Positions 18,240-32,006 of a DNA stretch of 64,000 bases are shown piece after piece (the first letter of the stretch is position 1; the number at the start of each line of letters is the position of its first letter). Origin of the DNA: an uncultured Lactobacillus sp. (GTDB taxonomy: Bacteria > Bacillota > Bacilli > Lactobacillales > Lactobacillaceae). The position numbers were made by a program, and so were the translations under genes. Where the stretch lies: NCBI GenBank assembly GCA_937916845.1, contig CALFSK010000067.1:1-64000 (forward strand). The letters run 5' to 3'. The notes under the pieces were generated by a model. It was given only the letters and a program-made list of their open reading frames with translations. It had not been told where the DNA came from and made no database searches.

Positions 18240-18621
18240 GAAAATAGAATTTTCACCCCTAAATTTGCGAATATTTTAGTGGGTATTCGTGAGTAACCTT
18301 GTGGATTGTCCAAACCTAACTTTCCGTTATTCGCAGGCCGTCCACAACCCTTTCCACAAAATCACGGGGTGTGATTAAGTTATGCACAGGCCATTTATCT
18401 GGTGTGCATAACTCTTAGAAACGTTATCAGAACAGTGCTAGTTTTAAACTTATTTTTGTGGATAACTCTCAGGTATTTTATTTTTAGTTTCCTTTTCGAC
18501 AGCCTGTGCATATTCGATAAACACCCTGTGAATTATTCTAACTTTCACTTGTCCACCTGTGGAAAACTATAAATGTTCATGCTAAAATGGAATTACGTTT
18601 TTTAAGAAAAGGGGTATCCAC
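18240..18621. other. replication origin oriC, part upstream of dnaA
   Basis: This gap holds three perfect DnaA boxes, TTATGCACA (18380-18388) and TGTGCATAA (18403-18411) facing each other, and TGTGGATAA (18457-18465). Weaker ones include TGTGGATTG near 18300, CTTTCCACA near 18350, TGTGCATAT near 18506 and TGTGGAAAA near 18558. A long AT-rich stretch starts near 18217. rpmH and dnaA diverge from it, the standard Firmicute layout. Confidence 0.9.
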
Positions 18622-19983
18622 GTGCTGGAACTTAATAACTTATGGAATCTCATTAAGTTCTCTTTGGAACAAGATCTCTCAGATATCACGTTCCAAACGT
18701 TTGTCGCGCCGGCAAAACCGCTCCAACTAGATAATTCTCAAATGACGATCGAGGTACCAACGTCTTTACACCGCGATTATTGGGAAAAAAATCTGGCCGC
18801 TAAATTTACAGACCTTGCAATGGAAGCGACCCACGAGCAGATTCGTCCGGTCATGATAACGGAAGAAGAACGTCAGCAGCTTACGAAAAATTCGCAAGCC
18901 GACACCGGTAACGTTGCGCTTGGTAAATCGACCACCGCAACTACCCCCACATTTATGCGGGAAACGAAACTCAACCCGAAATATACATTTGATACTTTCG
19001 TGATTGGCAAGGGCAACCAAATGGCCCACGCCGCTGCGTTAGTTGTGTCGGAAGAACCCGGGACAATGTATAATCCGTTGTTTTTCTACGGGGGCGTTGG
19101 TCTGGGAAAAACCCACCTAATGCACGCTATCGGCAACAAACTATTGGAAACAGATCCCACTCGGAACGTTAAATACGTGACTAGTGAGTCTTTTACTAAC
19201 GAATTGATCAATGCAATCCAGACAAAGAAGCAAGAAGCGTTTCGGGAAGAATACCGAAACGTTGATCTTTTGCTGGTTGACGATATTCAATTCTTTGCCA
19301 ATAAGGAAGCAACTCAAGAAGAGTTCTTCCATACATTCAACGCGTTATATGAAGATGATAAACAAATCGTCTTGACGTCTGACCGATTGCCCAACGAGAT
19401 TCCGCAATTGCAAGATCGTTTAGTATCGCGCTTCAAATGGGGTTTATCCGTTGATATTACGCCACCGGATCTCGAAACCCGGATTGCAATTTTACGGAAT
19501 AAAGCTAACTTGGAAAAAATCGAAATTCCCGACGATACGCTTAGTTATATCGCTGGCCAAATTGATTCAAATGTTCGTGAACTTGAGGGGGCTTTGGCCC
19601 GTGTTCAAGCTTATTCACGACTCAATAATTCGCGCATCACGACTAGTTTGGTCGCGGATGCGTTGAAGAGTTTGCACCTCAGCAGTAAACTATCAGAAGT
19701 CTCGATCCCCGTCATTCAGGAAAAGGTCGCCAAGTACTATCACGTTACAATGGCCGAGCTTAAGGGGAAAAAGCGCAATAAACAAATCGTGACACCCCGG
19801 CAAATCGCCATGTACTTGTCACGCGAATTAACTGATAGTTCGCTACCACGAATCGGTAACGAGTTTGGCGGTAAGGATCACACGACGGTTATCCATGCGT
19901 ATGATAAAATCGAGGCGGCCCTCAAAACAGACCCCGAATTGCAAAAAGCAATCGGTGATCTGAAAGGACAGCTTAAAGCTTAG
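18622..19983 (+). CDS. dnaA: chromosomal replication initiator DnaA
   Basis: Binds DnaA boxes, melts oriC and loads the helicase. The 453-residue protein has domain I (about 1-85), a variable linker, the AAA+ domain with Walker [12 protein letters not shown] (about 157) and Walker [11 protein letters not shown], and the DNA-binding domain IV with the signature [20 protein letters not shown]. It starts at GTG, 7 bases after AAGGGG. DnaA boxes before and after the gene suggest self-regulation. Confidence 0.99.
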   Translation: MLELNNLWNLIKFSLEQDLSDITFQTFVAPAKPLQLDNSQMTIEVPTSLHRDYWEKNLAAKFTDLAMEATHEQIRPVMITEEERQQLTKNSQADTGNVALGKSTTATTPTFMRETKLNPKYTFDTFVIGKGNQMAHAAALVVSEEPGTMYNPLFFYGGVGLGKTHLMHAIGNKLLETDPTRNVKYVTSESFTNELINAIQTKKQEAFREEYRNVDLLLVDDIQFFANKEATQEEFFHTFNALYEDDKQIVLTSDRLPNEIPQLQDRLVSRFKWGLSVDITPPDLETRIAILRNKANLEKIEIPDDTLSYIAGQIDSNVRELEGALARVQAYSRLNNSRITTSLVADALKSLHLSSKLSEVSIPVIQEKVAKYYHVTMAELKGKKRNKQIVTPRQIAMYLSRELTDSSLPRIGNEFGGKDHTTVIHAYDKIEAALKTDPELQKAIGDLKGQLKA

Positions 19984-20098
19984 TGTGGATAAAAATGAAT
20001 AAGTCCTAAAGTTTTCCACAACTTATGCACATGTGGAAAACTTTGTAACGACTGGATTCTTTTCACTTTTCCACATTACCCACCGCCCTACTATTACT
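19984..20098. other. oriC, part between dnaA and dnaN
   Basis: Perfect boxes TGTGGATAA (19984-19992) and TTATGCACA (20023-20031) lie among several TTTTCCACA/TGTGGAAAA forms. The bipartite arrangement, with boxes on both sides of dnaA, is typical of Gram-positive origins; melting usually occurs in the dnaA-dnaN gap. Confidence 0.85.
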
Positions 20099-20158
20099 AC
20101 GAACTTTTATTTATTAATCTATATCTAGGCTTGCGTCCCTAGAAGAGAGGATCAACTT

Positions 20159-21298
20159 ATGAAATTCACGATCAATCGATCAGCCTTTATTAAAGAACTC
20201 AATAACGTGCAACGCGCAATCTCATCCAAAACGACAATTCCGATATTAACGGGGTTAAAACTAGACGTTGCGAGTGACGCCATTACTTTAACGGGTAGTG
20301 ACGCTGATATTTCTATTGAAACCACGATTCCAGCAAACGATGACAACAATACGTTAGTCGTTGAAGAATCCGGTTCAGTTGTCTTACCAGCCCGGTTCTT
20401 CAGCGAAATTGTTAAAAAATTACCCGAAGATACCATGACCGTTGCCGTTGTCGATGGGTTCCAAACCCAAATCACTTCTGGCGCCGCTTCATTTACAATC
20501 AACGGCTTAGACCCAGAAAACTATCCGCACTTACCAGAAATTGATACGACCAATACCGTGACCTTAGCGGGTGACGTCCTTAAAGAATTGATCGGCCAAA
20601 CCGTTATCGCGGTTTCCAATCAAGAAAGTCGGCCCATTTTAACGGGGGTTCACTTTATCTTGAAAGATGGCGAATTCCTTGCAGTTGCAACGGATTCACA
20701 CCGGTTAAGTCAACGTAAGATTAAATTACCTGAAGCTAACAATGCCGATTATGACGTGATCATCCCCGGAAAGAGTTTAACGGAATTGTCACGGATGATT
20801 GGTGACGATAATCCCGATGTTCAAATGCGATTATCAGAAAACCAAGTCTTATTTGTATTAGGCAACACGTCGTTTTATTCCCGGTTACTCGAAGGAAACT
20901 ACCCGGATACGTCCCGGTTGATTCCAAAGGATTCCAACACGACGGTCGAAATCGAAGCGCCCGCTTTATCCGCTGCGATCGAACGGGCCTCACTGTTATC
21001 CCATGAAAGTCGGAATAACGTCGTTCGTTTCTCCGTTAACCCAAGCGATAAAACCATTACGATTTTTGGGAATTCACCCGATGTTGGTGAAGTCACCGAA
21101 AAGCTACAACCCGCTGAGTTAGATGGTGAAGAACTCGAAATTTCCTTTAACCCGGATTACATGAAAGAAGCCTTGCGTTCGTTTGGCCAAGCCATGATCA
21201 AGATTTCATTCACCATGGCACTCCGGCCGTTTACGCTGGTCCCAACTGAAGAAGGCGAAAACTTTATTCAGTTGATCACGCCAGTCCGGACGTTCTAA
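20159..21298 (+). CDS. dnaN: DNA polymerase III beta sliding clamp
   Basis: The ring-shaped processivity clamp that tethers polymerase to DNA. It has 379 residues and three tandem clamp domains; MKFTINRSAFIKELNNVQRAI opens the first, and the end LITPVRTF is the usual clamp C-terminus (peptide-binding pocket region). AGAGAGG lies 8 bases before the ATG. It follows dnaA across the second origin segment and ends at a strong terminator, so the downstream yaaA-recF-gyrB unit has its own promoter. Confidence 0.98.
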   Translation: MKFTINRSAFIKELNNVQRAISSKTTIPILTGLKLDVASDAITLTGSDADISIETTIPANDDNNTLVVEESGSVVLPARFFSEIVKKLPEDTMTVAVVDGFQTQITSGAASFTINGLDPENYPHLPEIDTTNTVTLAGDVLKELIGQTVIAVSNQESRPILTGVHFILKDGEFLAVATDSHRLSQRKIKLPEANNADYDVIIPGKSLTELSRMIGDDNPDVQMRLSENQVLFVLGNTSFYSRLLEGNYPDTSRLIPKDSNTTVEIEAPALSAAIERASLLSHESRNNVVRFSVNPSDKTITIFGNSPDVGEVTEKLQPAELDGEELEISFNPDYMKEALRSFGQAMIKISFTMALRPFTLVPTEEGENFIQLITPVRTF

Positions 21299-21326
21299 GT
21301 AGCTGAATAAATATACAAAGGTACCT

Positions 21327-21366
21327 AAAAAGGGCGTCATTTCAATTAGAAATGACGCCCTTTTTG
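21327..21366 (+). terminator. terminator after dnaN
   Basis: AAAAAGGGCGTCATTTC pairs perfectly with GAAATGACGCCCTTTTT around a five-base loop. Confidence 0.93.
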
Positions 21367-21697
21367 ATTGAAATTAAAAGTCTGTAAGTACTGGTATAAC
21401 TAACTAAAGTTGTTGGTGTAACTTTTGAAGTTCAGCTGAATGAATAATTAGAACGAGCCTCTGAATACTAGCGGGCATTCTGATTTACTCAAAAAACTTA
21501 GCCAGCTAACATCCCGTTAGGTTGAAATAAATGATGACGCATGAAAATCGATTTACATTGATTTTTAGGGCAAAAAAACAGGTGATTTTATTAAAAATCG
21601 CAAATTTTGGGAATTTTAGCAAATTTACCCCCCGGTTAGTACCCCAACATTAAATCAGCTTAAATCGTCTTAAAATGGCTCTGAGCACGGTTATAAA
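21367..21697. other. intergenic stretch before yaaA
   Basis: I see no gene here. It is AT-rich, with short homopolymer runs and a small dyad near 21545 (AAAATCGATTTACATTGATTTTT). It may extend the origin-region AT-rich DNA. Confidence 0.5.
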
Positions 21698-21726
21698 TTG
21701 AATTTTCATTAAAAAACAAGTATAAT
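21698..21726 (+). promoter_or_regulatory. promoter of yaaA-recF-gyrB
   Basis: TTGAAT (21698-21703) and TATAAT (21721-21726) are exactly 17 bases apart, about 80 bases before the yaaA start. Confidence 0.8.
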
Positions 21727-21804
21727 ATAACCTGTTGAGGCGTGTCTTAAAGCACGCCACTACGACGCTGATAGCTTGTAAACGAAGGTAAGGCAGGTGA
21801 CATT

Positions 21805-22038
21805 GTGAAACAGTCAGTAGATATTAGAACGCCATATATGACGTTAGGGCAACTCTTAAAAGAAGTCGCCATTATTGGATCAGGTGGTCAGGCAAAATGG
21901 TTTTTGAAAGAAACAACCGTTCTTGTTAATGGTGAACCAGATGATCGGCGGGGTCGTAAACTTTATCCAGGCGATACGATTGAAGTTGCGGACCACGGAT
22001 CATTTTTTATTCGCGGCAATCAAGAAACGACTGATTAG
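21805..22038 (+). CDS. yaaA: S4-domain RNA-binding protein YaaA
   Basis: A small S4-fold protein of 77 residues, conserved between dnaN and recF in Firmicutes and thought to act in ribosome or RNA metabolism. The S4 motif is in LGQLLKEVAIIGSGGQAKWFLKET, with VNGEPDDRRGRKLYPGDTIEV following. It starts at GTG after GGCAGG. Its stop codon is directly followed by the recF start, so translation is probably coupled. Confidence 0.93.
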   Translation: MKQSVDIRTPYMTLGQLLKEVAIIGSGGQAKWFLKETTVLVNGEPDDRRGRKLYPGDTIEVADHGSFFIRGNQETTD

Positions 22039-25106
<3,068 letters not shown>

Positions 25107-25186
25107 TTTGCCAGGTGCGCAATTTAGCCTGGTTGATCTAAACGCTAAGGGGACAACAACGGCAGTCAATGAAGGAGGATCTTGTT

Positions 25187-27751
25187 TTGGCTGATTCAGA
25201 TTTATCAAATAATCGAATAACAGACGTGAACCTCTCCAAAACCATGCGGACGTCATTTTTAAGCTACGCGATGAGTGTTATCGTTGCGCGGGCGTTACCG
25301 GATGTGCGAGATGGGTTAAAACCAGTTCACCGCCGTATTCTTTACGGAATGAGTGAACTTGGTGTGACGCCGGATAAGCCGTATAAAAAATCGGCCCGGA
25401 TCGTCGGGGATGTCATGGGGAAGTATCACCCCCATGGTGACTCCGCAATTTATGAATCAATGGTACGGATGGCCCAAGACTTTAGTTACCGCTACATGTT
25501 AGTGGATGGTCACGGGAACTTTGGTTCAGTCGATGGTGATGGGGCCGCCGCGATGCGGTATACCGAAGCCCGGATGAGTAAAATCGCGGTTGAAATGTTG
25601 CGGGATATTAACAAGGACACCGTTGACTACCAACCGAACTACGATGATACTGAACGGGAACCAGAAGTTTTACCAGCGCGTTTTCCGAACCTGTTAGTTA
25701 ACGGGGCAACCGGGATTGCCGTTGGGATGACCACCAATATTCCACCGCATAACTTGTCAGAAGTGATTTCAGCAATTCACATGTTGATGGATAATCCAGA
25801 TTCAACTACTGCGGACTTGATGGAAGCTTTACCAGGACCTGATTTTCCAACTGGCGGGATCGTCATGGGTAAATCCGGGATTCGGAAAGCTTATGAAACT
25901 GGTCGTGGCAATATTATTGTCCGTGCCAAAGTGGACATCAAGGAAGAAAAGAACGGTAAGCAACGGATTATCGTTAACGAATTGCCATACATGGTCAACA
26001 AAGCGAAGTTGATCGAACGGATCGCGTCGCTAGCACGGGACAAAGAAATTGAAGGCATCACCGACATTAACGATGAAAGTGACCGTGAAGGGATGCGGGT
26101 CGTCATCGATGTTCGGCGCGATGCTAGTGCTTCCGTGATCTTAAACAATTTGTATAAGATGACGTTGATGCAAACGAACTTCGGTTTCAACATGTTAGCA
26201 ATCGTTAAGGGTGCGCCAAAGGTCTTGAGCTTAAAGCAAATCCTGATCTATTACTTGGAACACCAAGAAGAAGTTATTCGTCGGCGGACTGAGTTTGATT
26301 TGAAGAAGGCCCAAGCCCGTGCCCACATTTTGGAAGGGTTGCGGATTGCGCTCGACCATATCGATGAAATTATTGCGATCATTCGAAAATCACAAACGAG
26401 TGAAATTGCGAAGAACCAGTTGATGGAAAACTACGGTTTATCTGACAAACAAGCCCAAGCCATTTTGGATATGCGGCTTGTTCGGTTAACTGGTTTGGAA
26501 CGTGAAAAGATCGAAAGTGAATACCAAGACTTATTGAAGTCAATTGCGGACTACAAAGCGATTTTAGCCAGCAAGGAACGGATCAACCAGATCATCTACG
26601 AAGAATTGCTAGAAATTCAACGTAAATTTGGTGATCCACGCCGGACTGAATTAATGATTGGTGAAGTCTTAAGCCTAGAAGACGAAGACTTGATCGAAGA
26701 AGAAGAAGTGGCCGTTACCTTAACGCACAACGGTTACATCAAACGGTTACCAACGACTGAATTCAAGTCGCAACACCGTGGTGGCCGTGGGATTCAAGGG
26801 ATGGACGTCCATGATGATGACTTCATCGAACACTTATTGACGACGTCGACCCACGATGTCCTCCTCTTCTTCACCAACGCCGGGAAAGTTTACCGGATGA
26901 AGGCGTATGAGATTCCTGAGTACGGTCGCACGGCGAAGGGGATTCCAGTGATTAACCTGTTAGGGGTCAACTCTGGTGAAAAAATCCAAGCAGTCGTGAA
27001 CGTCTCTGGTAGTGATGACAACTCCGATAAATTCTTGTTCTTTACGACCGTTAAAGGGGTCGTTAAACGGACACCCGTCCAAGAGTTTGCCAATATCCGT
27101 AGTAACGGGTTAAAGGCAATTACCTTGAAGGACGACGATGAATTAATCGGTGTAACCATCACGGACGGTCATCAAAACGTGATTATCGGAACCCACGACG
27201 GCTATGCCGTTAGTTTCGACGAAGGTGCGGTTCGTTCAATGGGACGTACGGCTACCGGGGTTCGCGGGATTCGATTACGGGATGACGACTTCGTCATTGG
27301 CTTTGATATTTTGAAACCTGACAGCAACGTCTTTATCATTACCGAAAAGGGATATGGTAAACAGACTCCTGCTAGCGACTACCCAATTAAGGGTCGTGGC
27401 GGTAAGGGGATCAAGACGGCCAACGTGACTGAAAAGAACGGTCACTTAGCTGGACTGACGACCGTTGAAGGCGCAGAAGATATCATGGTCATGACGGATC
27501 AAGGTGTCATGATTCGTTTCAGCATTACGACGGTCTCACAAACTGGACGGGCCACCCTCGGGGTTCGCTTAATCCGGCTTGATGACGGTGGTAAAGTTGC
27601 CACGATGGCTAAAGTCGACCAAGCAACGGACGATGAAGCAGTGGACGAAGCAGACTCAGCAACCACTGACGAAGCAACGGAAGCCCCAACAACGCCCGTA
27701 ACGGACAAGCCTGAAGCGGATTCAGATTCGACCGACGATGATCAAGCATAA
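25187..27751 (+). CDS. gyrA: DNA gyrase subunit A
   Basis: Breakage-reunion subunit of gyrase. I place the start at TTG 25187 (LADSDLSNN), 7 bases after AAGGAGGA; an ATG 18 bases earlier precedes that ribosome site and is less likely. The 854-residue protein has the catalytic Tyr in [10 protein letters not shown] and wild-type-looking quinolone-region residues in [12 protein letters not shown]. The C-terminal beta-pinwheel contains QRGGRG-like [10 protein letters not shown]. It ends in a 45-residue tail of Asp, Glu, Ala and Thr, which is long and acidic. Confidence 0.97.
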   Translation: MADSDLSNNRITDVNLSKTMRTSFLSYAMSVIVARALPDVRDGLKPVHRRILYGMSELGVTPDKPYKKSARIVGDVMGKYHPHGDSAIYESMVRMAQDFSYRYMLVDGHGNFGSVDGDGAAAMRYTEARMSKIAVEMLRDINKDTVDYQPNYDDTEREPEVLPARFPNLLVNGATGIAVGMTTNIPPHNLSEVISAIHMLMDNPDSTTADLMEALPGPDFPTGGIVMGKSGIRKAYETGRGNIIVRAKVDIKEEKNGKQRIIVNELPYMVNKAKLIERIASLARDKEIEGITDINDESDREGMRVVIDVRRDASASVILNNLYKMTLMQTNFGFNMLAIVKGAPKVLSLKQILIYYLEHQEEVIRRRTEFDLKKAQARAHILEGLRIALDHIDEIIAIIRKSQTSEIAKNQLMENYGLSDKQAQAILDMRLVRLTGLEREKIESEYQDLLKSIADYKAILASKERINQIIYEELLEIQRKFGDPRRTELMIGEVLSLEDEDLIEEEEVAVTLTHNGYIKRLPTTEFKSQHRGGRGIQGMDVHDDDFIEHLLTTSTHDVLLFFTNAGKVYRMKAYEIPEYGRTAKGIPVINLLGVNSGEKIQAVVNVSGSDDNSDKFLFFTTVKGVVKRTPVQEFANIRSNGLKAITLKDDDELIGVTITDGHQNVIIGTHDGYAVSFDEGAVRSMGRTATGVRGIRLRDDDFVIGFDILKPDSNVFIITEKGYGKQTPASDYPIKGRGGKGIKTANVTEKNGHLAGLTTVEGAEDIMVMTDQGVMIRFSITTVSQTGRATLGVRLIRLDDGGKVATMAKVDQATDDEAVDEADSATTDEATEAPTTPVTDKPEADSDSTDDDQA

Positions 27752-27804
27752 CAGACATTAAACTGCAGCTGCTTTAAATGAGCGTGCAGGTCATAACGAT
27801 AAGC

Positions 27805-27852
27805 AAACATCCCCTAAGTGGTCAGTCTAAGACTACTTGGGGGATGTTTTTT
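27805..27852 (+). terminator. terminator after gyrA
   Basis: AAACATCCCC pairs with GGGGATGTTT, with a second inner stem, then a T-run. Confidence 0.9.
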
Positions 27853-27874
27853 GTGCTCGTTTAAAGAATGGCAA

Positions 27875-28064
27875 CGGATATAGTCCGGTTGCCACTGATG
27901 ACATGCAGTCGTGGGACCGGGCCTAGCCTGAGGAGCGGTCTAGTCCCTCGCCCGGAACATTTGGCGCAAGTGTCCCGGACCGTCCAGTGGTGTAAGGACG
28001 GAAAAAACGCCGTCCAACACCACCATCACGACCGATGCCATCAGTGGCAACCTCTGCATATCCG
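27875..28064. repeat. structured intergenic repeat, family A, copy 1
   Basis: About 190 bases of GC-rich DNA closed by CGGATAT / ATATCCG and by a long outer stem (GTTGCCACTGATG with CATCAGTGGCAAC, then GTCGTG / CACGAC). Inside are a hairpin at 27953-27977, a CCGTCC / GGACGG hairpin and other pairings. Copy 2 at 37565 is near-identical except for compensated changes. Both follow a terminator. No credible coding frame. Confidence 0.85.
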
Positions 28065-28141
28065 ATAAAATAACGCTTAACGATATTGACAGTGATTTTG
28101 AGTCTTTCAGATTTTTGTTAAAAAAATAATGAAATCAAAAA

Positions 28142-28197
28142 AAATCCCTACTAGGCTGAGTTTGATTATCGATAACCAAACTTAGCTTAGTAGGGGG
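28142..28197 (-). terminator. terminator of the surface-protein gene
   Basis: A 23-bp hairpin with CCCTACTAGGC at its base and a TCGA loop, followed on the minus strand by eight Ts. It lies 73 bases past the stop of the LPQTDE protein. Confidence 0.85.
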
Positions 28198-28205
28198 TGG
28201 TGTCA

Positions 28206-28268
28206 ATGCGCAAACAACGCGCTGTTGATGGTGGGTTAAGGTTGCGATTGGGCAATCCGCCTTTCTGA
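28206..28268 (+). CDS. possible 20-residue peptide
   Basis: A short frame, MRKQRAVDGGLRLRLGNPPF, with GGGGGTGG five bases before its ATG. It lies just after the hairpin at 28142-28197 on the opposite strand to the surface-protein gene. No family is recognised and it may be chance, since the apparent ribosome site is also one arm of the terminator's flank. Confidence 0.2.
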   Translation: MRKQRAVDGGLRLRLGNPPF

Positions 28269-28269
28269 A

Positions 28270-31200
28270 TTAGTGACGACGTAAATCAAAGTAGCCAAGT
28301 CCAATACCAAAGAAAATTGCTAAAACGCCGATAATTGTGTCGATCATTGCGTTGTAATTCTCATCGGTTTGTGGCAACTTTTCTGATGTTGAGGTGGCCG
28401 AACTTGGTTGTGCCTTGGCTTGAATCCGTGAGCTTACACGTTGAGCCTGTACAGCTGGCGTTGCGGGCACTGGTTTATTAAGTGCTGGTGCGCTCGGCTT
28501 AGTTGGTTCGGTGACACCGGGTTTTACTGGCGTCGTTGTTTCTGGCTCAGTCGGCTTGGTTTCCGGCTTAACTGGTTCAGTAACGCCAGGCTTTTCTGGC
28601 TCGCCGGGCTGACTCGGCGTTACGGGTGGTGTCGGTTGACCAGGCGTTTCCGGTGAATTTGGTTCGTTAGGGCTGCCAGGTTCACCGGGTTCAGTAGGTT
28701 CGCTAGGTTCGCTAGGTTCCTCTGGTTCGGTAACTAGGTCTGGCCGATCGATTTCGGTGGTGGCACTACCGTTATTGTCATTGTCGTCGGTGTAGAGCAC
28801 GGCGTTATCAAAGACGGCGGCCCCGTTTGCGGCATTGGTCTTAGTTTGATAGGTCAAGTCAAAGTTATTTGTAACGGTTCCTGCGATTTTAAAGGTCAGG
28901 GTGTGATCCGTGACCGATGCGGACACTGGTAACACTTGACCGGCCTCATCAATCGCCTTAGCACTGTCGTTCAAGTAGGTCTGGTTGTTGCTGAAGGTAT
29001 CGGTAATGACCGGATTTATTAAGGTGTTACCATTCGCTGTAATCCCAATGGTCCAGTTAATGGTGGTCATGTCGTTTGGACCGTTCCAAGCAGCTTCTTT
29101 GGACACCTCAATTGGTACTTTGGCTGGTGTCGGCGGTGCTTCACGATCGATGGAACTACCACCACCCGCGTGATTGTTATTATCGTCATCAACGATTGCG
29201 GCGTTATCAAAGGTTGCCGCACCCGTGGCTTCGTTCGTGGTTGTCTGGTAAGTTAACGTTAAATCACTGGTCAATTCACCCGTGAACGCGATGGTCAAGG
29301 TTTGACCGTTGATGGTGACGGTTGTTGGGACTTGCTTACCCGTGGCATCGACCGCTTTGGCACTGTCAGTAACGTAAGTCTGATTATTACTGAAAACATC
29401 CGTTACAACGGGGTTCTTTAGCGTATTGCCGTTAGTCTTAATCTCCAGTTGCCAATTGATGCGATTTTGATCGTTAGGGTCAGACCAAGCAGCAGTCTTA
29501 GTCAGGCTAATCGGATCTTTAGCCGGCTCAACTGGTGGTCCCTCGCGCTCGATCGAAGTGTTGGCTTCCGCGTGATGGTTAGCGTCATCGTTGACGACCG
29601 CGGCGTTGGTAAAGGTATCCGCACCCGTTGGGGTATTGGTGGTCGTCTGATACGTTAATTGGACATCGGTTGAGAATTCTCCTATCAATTTGAAAGTTAG
29701 CTGATGGCCATTAACACTGGCGATGACGGGAACTTGGCCGAGGGTATCACGAGCTGTCACACTGTTTACAACGTAAGTCTGGTTATCGCTTAATTGGTCG
29801 GTAATAACGGGGTTACTTAATTGTTGACCGTGGGTGGCAATGGTTAGGGCCCAGTTAATCTTGGTGTGATCAGTCGGATCAAGCCAAGTTGCGGTCTTCG
29901 TCATGGTGATTGGAACTTCTGGTTCGGGTTCCCCCGGTTCTTCGGGCCCTTCAGAACCTTCAATAATCTCACGATCAATAGCCGTGTTGGCTGCGGCCTG
30001 GTTGCCAGCGTCATCCTCATAGACGGCGTCGTTAGCAAAACGGTCGACAGAAATCGGATCATTGGTTCTGGTTTGGTAGGCGAGTTGAAAGTCGGTCGTG
30101 TAAGTTCCCGGAATCTTAAAGGTGACCTCGTTACCATTGACCGTCGCGGTAACTGGAATGGTTTCGCCCGTCACGGTGACCGCAATGGCGCTGTCAGGGA
30201 TGAAGGTTTGGTTAGGACTCATATGATCCGTGATGACCGGGTTAACCAGCTGGTTGCCGTTGGAAGAAACCGTCAAATTCCAGCTGAGTTTGGTTTGATC
30301 ATTGGGGTCAGCCCAAGTCACAGCTTTCGTCATGCTGATTGGCGTTTTAGCTGGCTCAACCAGTCGGTCGATTTTTGCGGCAGCGGAAGCTTCGTGACCA
30401 GCATCGTCCGTATAGTTGGCGTTGTTAGTATAAGTTTCTAGCCCGCGGGTTAACGTGATCGCACTTTGATAGGTCAGGTACAAATTGGTCGTAAAAGTGC
30501 CGACCGCTTTAAAGACAAGCGAGCGTCCAGCCCCGCTGACACTGGTCGCCAGTAAAATTGGCTGGCCACTCGCAGTCGTCATCTTAGCGCTGTTGGGCAC
30601 GTAAGCTTGATTGGCGCTCAGATGGTCGACGATTTGCGGATTGATGAGCTGATTATTATGTGCGTTGACTGTAATGTCCCAATTCAATTTAGATTGATCG
30701 TGGGGATCAGCCCAACTGACGGACTTATCCATGGTAACGGGTTCTTGGGGATCCGGTTCACTAGGACCCGGATTACTTGGAGCCGCTTCACGAGTAATCG
30801 TAGCGGCAGCGTTGGCTTGCCGGCCCTCACTGTCACTATAATTAGCGTTGTTATTAAAGGTCTCCGCACCAGTTGGTGACTTGGTCTGGGTCTGATAATT
30901 CAACGTAATGTCTGATGAAAAAACGCCGGATAACTTAAAGGTCATGCTGTTCGTAAATAAACTTCCGGAAGCCGTCACGGCGACATTTTGGCCCGCAACG
31001 GTCGCGTGTACACTTCCAGCGACGTATTTCTGGTTGCTGCTGAAGGTATCCTTAACGACTGGATTGGTCAGGTTACCGCCATTGTGGTTGATTGTTAATT
31101 CCCAGTTAATGACCGTTGGATTTTTGGGATCGACCCAGCTAGCGGTTTTACTCATTGAAATCGGTGCTGCCGGTGGGGCTTCGACTGGAACGTTGATTTT

Positions 31201-31617
31201 AAGCCAACCGTGTCGGTTAAGCGGATTATATTGAAAGTAGCGGTTAAACGTCATGACGCCGCTAGAACTCCCCGTACCGATATGCACCGTACCGATTGCA
31301 ACACCGCTGCTGGTGTAGGCCGTAAAGTCGTCATCGGCGGGGATGTGGACGTTGGGTGGCAGGGTGAAGGTCATCGTGTCACCGGCCTTAACGGTAGCGC
31401 CGTTAGGGATACTCCAACTGTAATTGACGATGTATTCGCCAGGGGTTAGTTGAACATCGTGTCCAATGGTATTGCCCTGAGCATCTTTGATGACGGCGCT
31501 ATTCACGTCGATTCCCGTAGCTTGCACCTCACTTGCGCGACCAAGCAGGGGCGGACTCAGAATCATGAGGGCTAAGCCAGTAACTGCTAGCAAAAAGAAG
31601 CGCCAAAACTTTTGCAT
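28270..31617 (-). CDS. LPQTDE-anchored surface protein with six tandem adhesin-type repeats
   Basis: A secreted, sortase-anchored wall protein of 1115 residues. It has a signal peptide (1-33, FFLLAVTGLALMILSPPLLG), an N-terminal Ig-like region (about 35-150), then six repeats of about 130 residues. Each opens with a P(I/V)(S/T/E)-x-(S/T/D)K-x-x-x-W-x-x-P pattern and ends near (N/D)(A/N)(A/N)xxxDD. These look like collagen-binding-type domains that in MSCRAMM proteins form Lys-Asn isopeptide bonds. A Pro/Glu/Ser/Thr wall-spanning segment follows, then LPQTDE (about 1078), a hydrophobic segment and RRH. The start was moved to MQKFW, 8 bases after GGAGG. The ligand is unknown. Confidence 0.9.
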   Translation of the reverse strand: MQKFWRFFLLAVTGLALMILSPPLLGRASEVQATGIDVNSAVIKDAQGNTIGHDVQLTPGEYIVNYSWSIPNGATVKAGDTMTFTLPPNVHIPADDDFTAYTSSGVAIGTVHIGTGSSSGVMTFNRYFQYNPLNRHGWLKINVPVEAPPAAPISMSKTASWVDPKNPTVINWELTINHNGGNLTNPVVKDTFSSNQKYVAGSVHATVAGQNVAVTASGSLFTNSMTFKLSGVFSSDITLNYQTQTKSPTGAETFNNNANYSDSEGRQANAAATITREAAPSNPGPSEPDPQEPVTMDKSVSWADPHDQSKLNWDITVNAHNNQLINPQIVDHLSANQAYVPNSAKMTTASGQPILLATSVSGAGRSLVFKAVGTFTTNLYLTYQSAITLTRGLETYTNNANYTDDAGHEASAAAKIDRLVEPAKTPISMTKAVTWADPNDQTKLSWNLTVSSNGNQLVNPVITDHMSPNQTFIPDSAIAVTVTGETIPVTATVNGNEVTFKIPGTYTTDFQLAYQTRTNDPISVDRFANDAVYEDDAGNQAAANTAIDREIIEGSEGPEEPGEPEPEVPITMTKTATWLDPTDHTKINWALTIATHGQQLSNPVITDQLSDNQTYVVNSVTARDTLGQVPVIASVNGHQLTFKLIGEFSTDVQLTYQTTTNTPTGADTFTNAAVVNDDANHHAEANTSIEREGPPVEPAKDPISLTKTAAWSDPNDQNRINWQLEIKTNGNTLKNPVVTDVFSNNQTYVTDSAKAVDATGKQVPTTVTINGQTLTIAFTGELTSDLTLTYQTTTNEATGAATFDNAAIVDDDNNNHAGGGSSIDREAPPTPAKVPIEVSKEAAWNGPNDMTTINWTIGITANGNTLINPVITDTFSNNQTYLNDSAKAIDEAGQVLPVSASVTDHTLTFKIAGTVTNNFDLTYQTKTNAANGAAVFDNAVLYTDDNDNNGSATTEIDRPDLVTEPEEPSEPSEPTEPGEPGSPNEPNSPETPGQPTPPVTPSQPGEPEKPGVTEPVKPETKPTEPETTTPVKPGVTEPTKPSAPALNKPVPATPAVQAQRVSSRIQAKAQPSSATSTSEKLPQTDENYNAMIDTIIGVLAIFFGIGLGYFDLRRH

Positions 31618-31693
31618 TTTTGATTCCTCCAATCAATGCTTTTTGTCAATTCGCACTGGGCTATTTTGACAAACAAAATCTAGCACGCCAGGA

Positions 31694-31708
31694 ATGATAA
31701 CGATTACA
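31694..31708. promoter_or_regulatory. possible cre site upstream of the surface-protein gene
   Basis: ATGATAACGATTACA differs at one position from the catabolite-control consensus WTGNAANCGNWNNCW. It lies 77 bases before the start codon, so CcpA control is possible. I see nothing else between here and the rpsF promoter at 32007. Confidence 0.35.
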
Positions 31709-32006
31709 GTGTTGCTTCGTTTGTAAACCTGACAAATTGGTGGAATCGGTACTACGAAGCACTTCTTATTGCTAATTTAATGGCTTAAGTGGGAAGCGTG
31801 GTGACGATTGGGAACGTTGGCCCACGTGACGGTTAAATAAAATTGTAAGTGATTATTTTTGAAATGATGGGTAATTCGGTTACCGGGTGTGTGAAAATGA
31901 GCTGTCATTTAAAAAGCTAAAAAAGACGAGCAGCCAGGGGAGTTTTTTCGTATATAGACTATGTAACGCATTCCAAAATCTTTTTAGTTAGTCGGCCGTC
32001 CCACCC

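Noticed and set aside
27868..28068. 66-codon frame in repeat family A (and 37569-37781)
   Set aside because: The two copies' frames diverge where the inner hairpin changes length, so structure and not coding is preserved.
29866..30441. 191-codon frame on the plus strand inside the surface-protein gene
   Set aside because: It lies wholly antisense to the repetitive adhesin gene, has no ribosome site, and its repeated character only mirrors the adhesin repeats.
28270..31617. tandem repeats considered as a CRISPR array
   Set aside because: The repeats are about 390 bases, diverged and in frame in a coding sequence; no short identical repeats with unique spacers are present anywhere in the window.
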